Assembly: GCA_025352345.1 (NCBI GenBank)
Contig: JANXTP010000394.1
Coordinates: 1-37,913 of the forward strand
Origin: Burkholderiales bacterium
GTDB taxonomy: Bacteria > Pseudomonadota > Gammaproteobacteria > Burkholderiales > Burkholderiaceae_C
DNA length: 37,913 bases
Reading direction: 5' to 3'
Position 1 is the stretch's first letter. Each line of letters opens with the position of its first letter. Shown piece after piece: positions 33,297 through 37,913 of the stretch. Both the position numbers and the translations under genes were made by a program. The notes under the pieces were generated by a model that saw only the letters and a program-made list of their open reading frames with translations, was not told where the DNA came from and did no database searches.

Positions 33297-34042
33297 GCCT
33301 TGACGACGAGCCGCGCGGTGTAGTCCACGCGATGGAGGAAGACTGACTCAGACCGTTCTGCGAAGTACTCGTCCACCGCGCGGCGTGCGCCTTGCCAGTG
33401 ACCGTAGTCGTCGATGAGGAGCACGCCTTGTCGGGACAAGCGCGGGTAAAAATGCTGCAGTTCATGGCGGGTGGACTCGTACCAGTCGGTGTCCAAGCGC
33501 AGCAGCGCAATGCGCTGTGGGCCAGTTTCGGGGATCGTGTCCTCGACCTTGCCGCGAACGAAGTGCATGCGATCCGCAGGATAGCCAGTGCTGCGCAGGT
33601 TGGCCTGCACGTCATCCAAGCTCGCCACGGCCCAGAGCGCCGAGTCCTTCAGGCTGCTCTTCAGCCGCTCGGCGGCCAGCGCGCCACTGGGGTCACGATC
33701 GTGCTCGGTCGGCTCGCTCATGCCCTCGAAGGTGTCGAACAGCCAGAGATCGCGTGACGTGTCGCCACGTGCCATCAGTGCCAGCGCGGTGACCATCATG
33801 CTACCGCCGCGCCAGACACCACATTCAACGATGTCGCCAGCGATTCCGTGGCACACGACATGGTCGATAGCACCGATCAGGCTGGCACGGCGCTCCGGGC
33901 CCGTCATGGTGAACGGCGCAACACAGGCAACGATCGCGCGATCGGCATCGCTGAGATCAGCGACCGCCTGGGCTTCGCGCTCGGCGGTGCGGACAATCTC
34001 CAGTCCGATCCGGGCCAGAACGGCCTTAGCGAATTTCTTCAT
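33293..34042 (-). CDS. TylF/MycF family O-methyltransferase
   Basis: A 249-residue SAM- and metal-dependent methyltransferase of the TylF family, whose characterised members methylate sugar hydroxyls in macrolide synthesis. Motif I is GDIVECGVWRGGSMM, followed by LWLFDTFEGMSEPT. The metal-binding acidic region is LLRLDTDWYESTRHEL and LLIDDYGHWQGARRAVDEYF. Related proteins are common in LPS and capsule clusters. It overlaps the flippase gene by four bases and is separated from the preceding glycosyltransferase by 55 bases. Base composition here seems less GC-rich than the flippase. Confidence 0.9.
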   Translation of the reverse strand: MKKFAKAVLARIGLEIVRTAEREAQAVADLSDADRAIVACVAPFTMTGPERRASLIGAIDHVVCHGIAGDIVECGVWRGGSMMVTALALMARGDTSRDLWLFDTFEGMSEPTEHDRDPSGALAAERLKSSLKDSALWAVASLDDVQANLRSTGYPADRMHFVRGKVEDTIPETGPQRIALLRLDTDWYESTRHELQHFYPRLSRQGVLLIDDYGHWQGARRAVDEYFAERSESVFLHRVDYTARLVVKA

Positions 34043-34097
34043 GGGGTTGGGAGCTCAATGAGGCAGTAGCCCGAAGGCAGCTCTGACCTTCATTGTG

Positions 34098-35213
34098 TCA
34101 TTGGGCTTTTACTGGGGCATAGGCATCAGCATGGGTGGCTAGCAGGCGCGCCCAGTCCAGCTCGGCCTGCGCGCGGCGCAGCCCGTCGGCCACCTGTTCG
34201 CGGTGCGAAGCCAGCCAGTCCAGGCAGTCGAGCACGGCCTGCGCACCGTGTTCACGCAGTATTAGCCCATCGAGCCCAAAGCGGCGCAGGAACGCACCGA
34301 GGTCGCCTGCGTCGCTGCAGACGAACACAGCGCCGTGGTGCAACAACGTGTACAGCGCGCCAGACTGCGAGGCTTGGCGGTACGGCAGCAAAAACACCAC
34401 TGGCTGCGCAAACAGCGCGAGCAGTTCGTCACCGGCGAGGTAGCGGTCGGTGACGCCCACGCCAAGCTCGCGCAGCCGTTGCTGTAACCCGGCCAACCCG
34501 TCCCACCGGCCGACCACCTGCAGAGCAAGTCCGCGCGCGGACACCGCTGGCGAATGCGCTAAGGCCTCGAACAGCTCGACGCCCTTGTACGACTTGACAT
34601 TACCCCAGAAGACAAGGGCGCGCGGCACAGCAGCCAGTTCTGGCGGGGTCGGATGCAAACATGGGGCGACCGGCAATAGACCATGCGGTAGCAGTGTCGC
34701 TTTGCCGCGAAAGAAGTCTCCGTAGCGGCGCAGGAAGTCATCGCGCGTCGCCACGCTGACAAATATGATGCGGTGAGCCAGGCGTGCCAGCCGTGCCGTC
34801 GGCGCGTGCGGCCCTTCTCCGTGGCCGTGCGGAACCGCGTTGTGCAGCGTCAGCACCAGCTTGCCGCGCAGCGGCGCGAGTAGCAGCCACTCAAGAGGCC
34901 AGGCCACACTAAATTGCAGGTTGACCAGTTCGGCATGACTGCCGTGCCACAGAACGCGCAGCAGCAGGCCCAGGTAGGCCAGCGCGCCGCGCCAGCGCGA
35001 GGCCACCGTACCCGAGATTCCGGCGGCATCGACCGCGACGCCGGGCAGACGGCGCATCGCGTCGAGCAGCGCGCCGTTATAGGTGGTGCGTGAACCGCAG
35101 AACCGCACTGTGCGGCCTGCTGTGACCAGCGCTCCGACGAGCTGGAAGTCGTACGGCAGCACCGACGACGCGCCGTCGAGCACGACGATCAGCCGCCCGG
35201 CACCCACGGTCAA
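34098..35213 (-). CDS. Glycosyltransferase, GT-B fold
   Basis: A 371-residue protein with a GT-B layout. The first domain includes LVNLQFSVAWPLEWLLLAPL and LVLTLHNAVPHGHG; the second has VFWGNVKSYKGVELF, LQVVGRWDGL, FLLPYRQASQSGALYTLLHHG and VFVCSDAGDLGAFL. These resemble GT4 family members of EPS clusters, though the classical E-x7-E is replaced by a Q-x-S-G-A-like segment. The start is a TTG at 35213 overlapping the preceding stop (TTGA), or a GTG two codons later at 35207; no ATG is available. Substrate unknown. Confidence 0.8.
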   Translation of the reverse strand: MTVGAGRLIVVLDGASSVLPYDFQLVGALVTAGRTVRFCGSRTTYNGALLDAMRRLPGVAVDAAGISGTVASRWRGALAYLGLLLRVLWHGSHAELVNLQFSVAWPLEWLLLAPLRGKLVLTLHNAVPHGHGEGPHAPTARLARLAHRIIFVSVATRDDFLRRYGDFFRGKATLLPHGLLPVAPCLHPTPPELAAVPRALVFWGNVKSYKGVELFEALAHSPAVSARGLALQVVGRWDGLAGLQQRLRELGVGVTDRYLAGDELLALFAQPVVFLLPYRQASQSGALYTLLHHGAVFVCSDAGDLGAFLRRFGLDGLILREHGAQAVLDCLDWLASHREQVADGLRRAQAELDWARLLATHADAYAPVKAQ

Positions 35214-35767
35214 TGGGCCAGCCAGAAGCGGCGGCGCAGCGTGTAGGTCGGGTGCCCGCCCTGGCGCGGACCGAGGTCGACAGCCGGATTGCCACCGACG
35301 ATGCGATAGGGTGGAACGCTGCGGATCACCACAGCGCCGGCCATGACGACCGCGCCCTCGCCCAAGTGCACTCCGGGCATCAGCATCGCGCCGGCGAAAA
35401 GTACTGCGTAGTCGTCGATACGCACAGGCTTGGTCTTAGTGGTGAATGAGGCCGGGTCATGTACCTCGTGGCCCGCCGTATAGATGCGGGCATCGTGGGC
35501 GATCGAGACGTGCGCGCCGATCACGATGCCTCCTCGGTTGTCGAGCAGAACACCTCTATTGATCACGGTATCGGCGCCGACGGCAAGCCGACCAATGTGG
35601 AAGAAACGAATGCCCCCTTGCAACGTGGCACTTCGGGCAACGTCGAAGTGACAGATTTTGTACAGCAGAGGCCGAAGGCAAAAGGGCAGCAGACCGTGAA
35701 CGGAATTGATTGCTCTCAATCCGATGAAGTACGTTTGATCGCGCAGGTACTGCAACAGTCGAAGCAT
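35210..35767 (-). CDS. Left-handed beta-helix acyltransferase (WcaF/XAT-like)
   Basis: A 185-residue hexapeptide-repeat transferase. After a hydrophobic N-terminus (LRLLQYLRDQTYFIGLRAI) come imperfect hexapeptides from IGRLAVGADTVINRGVLLDNRGGIVIGAHVSIAHDARIYTAG to LMPGVHLGEGAVVMAGAVV, and the C-terminal IVGGNPAVDLGPRQ. The H in TAGHEVHDP is the probable catalytic base by comparison with acetyltransferases of this family. It probably O-acetylates a sugar of the glycan. The ATG at 35767 is used; the preceding TTG codon would add one residue. Its 5' part is noticeably more AT-rich than the surroundings. Confidence 0.87.
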   Translation of the reverse strand: MLRLLQYLRDQTYFIGLRAINSVHGLLPFCLRPLLYKICHFDVARSATLQGGIRFFHIGRLAVGADTVINRGVLLDNRGGIVIGAHVSIAHDARIYTAGHEVHDPASFTTKTKPVRIDDYAVLFAGAMLMPGVHLGEGAVVMAGAVVIRSVPPYRIVGGNPAVDLGPRQGGHPTYTLRRRFWLAH

Positions 35768-35859
35768 CAACCTATTAACCGTTGACTGATATTGGCTAAC
35801 AAGATCAGATTGTGGGTAGCTTGTAGACGCAGCGCTCTCGAACGGTCGGGCTCAAAGCC

Positions 35860-36447
35860 TCAAGCCACCACTTCCACCGCCAGCGCGCACACGCCGTCTC
35901 GCAGCACGTAGCGTTCGCCGGTGGCAGGGCAGGTGGCGATGCCGTCGCCCTTCAGCGGCAGCGACAGGGGCTCGCCGTGGCGGCTCATCCAGCCGATCTG
36001 GCGGGCGGGCACACCGACCACCAGCGCGTAATCGGGCACGTTGCGGCTGACCACCGCACCAGCGCCGACGAAGGCGTGGCGGCCGATGGTGGTGCCGCAC
36101 ACCACGGTGCAGTTGGCGCCCAGCGTGGCGCCTTGGCGGATCAAGGTCTTGCACAGGTTGCTCTCGCGGGTCACCGCAGCGCGTGGGTTGAACACGTTGG
36201 TGAACACCACGCTGGGGCCGCAGAACACATCGTCTTCCAGCGTCACTGCGTCATAGACCGACACGTTGTTCTGGATGTTGACGTTGCGCCCGATGCTGAC
36301 TTCGTTGCCGATGTAGACGCCCTGCCCCAGCATGCAGTCGGCGTCGATGCGGGCACCGGCACACACATGCGCAAAGTGCGACACCCGCGTTCCGGTGCCT
36401 AGCCGGGCTCCGGGGTCGATCACCGCCGTGGGGTGGATCAAGCTCAT
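35860..36447 (-). CDS. Sugar N-acetyltransferase, WlbB/WbpD/FdtC-like
   Basis: A 195-residue hexapeptide-repeat enzyme starting MSLIHPTAVIDPGARLG. It includes VSHFAHVCAGARIDADCMLGQ, GRNVNIQNNVSVYDAVTLEDDVFCGPSVVFTNVFNPRAAV, GATLGANCTVVCGTTIGRHAFVGAGAVVSRNVPDYALVVGVPARQIGW. This is the signature of acetyltransferases acting on UDP- or dTDP-3-amino sugars (WbpD, WlbB, FdtC). A 3-amino rather than 4-amino acceptor is therefore possible. An in-frame ATG at 36531 with GGAG eight bases ahead would add 28 non-conserved residues. It opens the minus-strand glycan array, divergent from lysS. Confidence 0.9.
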   Translation of the reverse strand: MSLIHPTAVIDPGARLGTGTRVSHFAHVCAGARIDADCMLGQGVYIGNEVSIGRNVNIQNNVSVYDAVTLEDDVFCGPSVVFTNVFNPRAAVTRESNLCKTLIRQGATLGANCTVVCGTTIGRHAFVGAGAVVSRNVPDYALVVGVPARQIGWMSRHGEPLSLPLKGDGIATCPATGERYVLRDGVCALAVEVVA

Positions 36448-36545
36448 GCGCTGACTTGCCGACCACGCAAGTGCGATGTGCCTGGGGGATTGAAGCGACC
36501 GATCATTGCGCAGCGATGGCGTGAGCGTCATGAAGCATGCTCCGT

Positions 36546-36551
36546 ATTTTA
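36546..36551 (-). promoter_or_regulatory. -10-like TAAAAT for the glycan array
   Basis: The minus strand reads CCTAAAATACGG, five of six bases of TATAAT. Transcription would begin near 36539, about 90 bases before the preferred acetyltransferase start and just before the alternative ATG at 36531. No strong -35 is evident. Confidence 0.45.
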
Positions 36552-36589
36552 GGGGTCACCGCCGCCCCGGTGGGTAAAACCCCCCAACC

Positions 36590-36595
36590 TAAAAT
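36590..36595 (+). promoter_or_regulatory. -10-like TAAAAT for lysS
   Basis: The plus strand reads CCTAAAATCAACG, mirroring the minus-strand copy 38 bases away. A start near 36602 would leave a leader of about 19 bases with no Shine-Dalgarno before the lysS ATG. No strong -35 is evident. Confidence 0.45.
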
Positions 36596-36620
36596 CAACG
36601 ATCACACGAACCGCGCCCTC

Positions 36621-37913
36621 ATGACCGCCGACCACACCCCTTCCGCACCGCCCTCGCCCGCCAACGCAGCCCCTGCGTTGGACGAGAACCAGCTCATCAC
36701 CGAGCGCCGCGAAAAGCTGGCTGCGATCCGCGAGTCTGCGAAAGCCAGCGGAGGTGTCGCGTTCCCCAACGACTTCAAGCCCCAGCACCGCGCAGCTGAA
36801 TTGGTGGCTGCTCATGGCGAGCGCAGCAACGAAGAACTCGAACCCCTGAGCCTCGTCGTCAGCGTCGCTGGCCGCATGGTGCTCAAGCGGGTGATGGGCA
36901 AGGCCAGCTTCTGCACGCTGCAAGACGGCTCACTCGGCGCCACCGGCGGGCGCCTCCAGTTGTTCGTCACCAAAGACGCGCTGGGCGACGCAGGCTATGA
37001 ATCGTTCAAGCACCTCGACCTGGGCGACATCCTCGGCGCCGTGGGCACGCTCTTCAAAACCAAGACCGGCGAGCTGTCGGTGCGCGTGAGCACGCTGCGC
37101 CTGCTGACCAAAAGCCTGCGCCCGCTGCCCGACAAGTTCCACGGAATGAGCGACCAGGAACAAAAGTACCGCCAGCGCTACGTCGATCTGATCACCGACG
37201 CCGAGGCCCGCCTGCGGTTCACGGCGCGCAGCAAGGCGCTGAGTTCGATCCGCCAGTTCATGGTCGATCACGGCTTCATGGAAGTCGAGACGCCCATGCT
37301 GCACCCGATCCCCGGCGGTGCGAACGCCAAGCCCTTCGTCACGCACCACAACGCGCTCGACCAGCAGATGTTCCTGCGCATCGCGCCCGAGCTGTATTTG
37401 AAGCGGCTGATCGTCGGCGGTTTCGAGCGGGTGTTCGAGATCAACCGCAGCTTTCGCAACGAAGGCATCAGCGTGCGGCACAACCCCGAATTTACGATGA
37501 TGGAGTTTTACGCCGCGTACTGGAACCACCACGACCTGATGGACTACACCGAGCAGGTGCTGCGCCATGCGGCACGCGGCGCGACCGGCTCGGCCACGCT
37601 CAGCTACGGCGGCAAGGTGGTCGACCTCGACGCGCCATTCACGCGGCTCACGGTGCGCGATTCGCTGGTCGCCTACGCCGGCCTGAGCGCCGCCGAAGCG
37701 GGCGACACGCAGGTGCTGCATGCGAAGCTGAAGTCGCTGGGCGAGGAGCCGCCGGCGCACTGGAAGCTGCCCGAGCTGCAGTTCGGTCTGTTCGAGGCGG
37801 TGGTCGAGGAACAGTTGTGGAACCCGACGTTCATCATCGACTATCCGGTCGAAGTGAGCCCACTGGCCCGCGCGTCAGACACCGACCCGGCCATCACCGA
37901 ACGCTTCGAGCTC
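36621..37913 (+). CDS. lysS: Lysyl-tRNA synthetase, class II (3' end beyond window)
   Basis: LysS charges tRNA-Lys. The first 431 codons are present without a stop; the rest lies past the window end. An N-terminal Ala/Pro-rich stretch precedes the OB-fold anticodon-binding domain (VAGRMVLKRVMGKASFCTLQDG), then the class II catalytic core with motif 1 in FMVDHGFMEVETPMLHPIPGGANAKPF and motif 2 in FERVFEINRSFRNEGISVRHNPEFTMMEFYAAY. FIIDYPVEVSPLARASD near the end is also typical. The ATG at 36621 gives a family-like start (MTADHTPSAP). It borders the glycan locus, divergent from it. Confidence 0.96.
   Translation, partial: MTADHTPSAPPSPANAAPALDENQLITERREKLAAIRESAKASGGVAFPNDFKPQHRAAELVAAHGERSNEELEPLSLVVSVAGRMVLKRVMGKASFCTLQDGSLGATGGRLQLFVTKDALGDAGYESFKHLDLGDILGAVGTLFKTKTGELSVRVSTLRLLTKSLRPLPDKFHGMSDQEQKYRQRYVDLITDAEARLRFTARSKALSSIRQFMVDHGFMEVETPMLHPIPGGANAKPFVTHHNALDQQMFLRIAPELYLKRLIVGGFERVFEINRSFRNEGISVRHNPEFTMMEFYAAYWNHHDLMDYTEQVLRHAARGATGSATLSYGGKVVDLDAPFTRLTVRDSLVAYAGLSAAEAGDTQVLHAKLKSLGEEPPAHWKLPELQFGLFEAVVEEQLWNPTFIIDYPVEVSPLARASDTDPAITERFEL

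Overview
The window is a high-GC, gene-dense chromosomal segment. Its gene order and protein sequences fit a betaproteobacterium of the order Burkholderiales, probably near the Leptothrix/Ideonella/Rubrivivax group. That placement rests on synteny (rpmF-plsX-fabHDG-acpP-fabF next to rpoE-rseAB-mucD and lepAB-rnc-era) and on recognisable proteins, not on a search. No rRNA, tRNA, CRISPR array, prophage or insertion sequence was seen.

Region 1 (1-15887, all on the minus strand) is core housekeeping. Read in the direction of transcription it runs: DUF177/YceD protein, rpmF, plsX, fabH, fabD, fabG, acpP, fabF (fatty acid and phospholipid synthesis), a YgfX-like membrane protein, then rpoE, rseA, rseB and mucD (envelope stress sigma factor, its anti-sigma factor, the modulator and a periplasmic protease), then lepA, lepB, a DUF4845 protein, rnc and era (cut off by the window start). 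The only gene-free stretch over 300 bases is 4365-4760, between mucD and lepA. It carries an intrinsic terminator with an eight-U tract, a second hairpin abutting it, a TACAAT -10-like hexamer placed so that transcription would start at that hairpin (a candidate RNA of about 65 nt), and two adjacent 9-mers matching DnaA boxes.

Region 2 (15954-18923) holds maf (YceF type) and an RsmI-like methyltransferase on the plus strand, then a convergent RhlE-type DEAD-box helicase.

Region 3 (19010-36447) is a surface-glycan locus. On the plus strand, rmlBDAC makes dTDP-L-rhamnose and is followed by a WecA-like polytopic phosphoglycosyl transferase. Converging on it is a long minus-strand array: LbH acetyltransferase, LbH acyltransferase, glycosyltransferase, TylF-type methyltransferase, Wzx-like flippase, methyltransferase-like protein, GT4, GT2, class I methyltransferase, a FitAB/VapBC-type toxin-antitoxin pair, DegT aminotransferase, monotopic sugar transferase and a PglF/WbpM-like 4,6-dehydratase. 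The dehydratase, aminotransferase, acetyltransferase and monotopic transferase resemble the set that makes a UDP-diamino- or amino-trideoxy sugar and loads it on undecaprenyl phosphate. Two different initiating transferases therefore sit in one locus. No Wzy polymerase, Wzz, Wza/Wzc export gene or oligosaccharyltransferase was recognised here. The toxin stop codon lies one base before the aminotransferase start, and a palindrome lies just upstream of the antitoxin.

Region 4 (36448-37913) is a divergent promoter region with a TAAAAT hexamer on each strand, followed by the 5' part of lysS, which runs off the window end.
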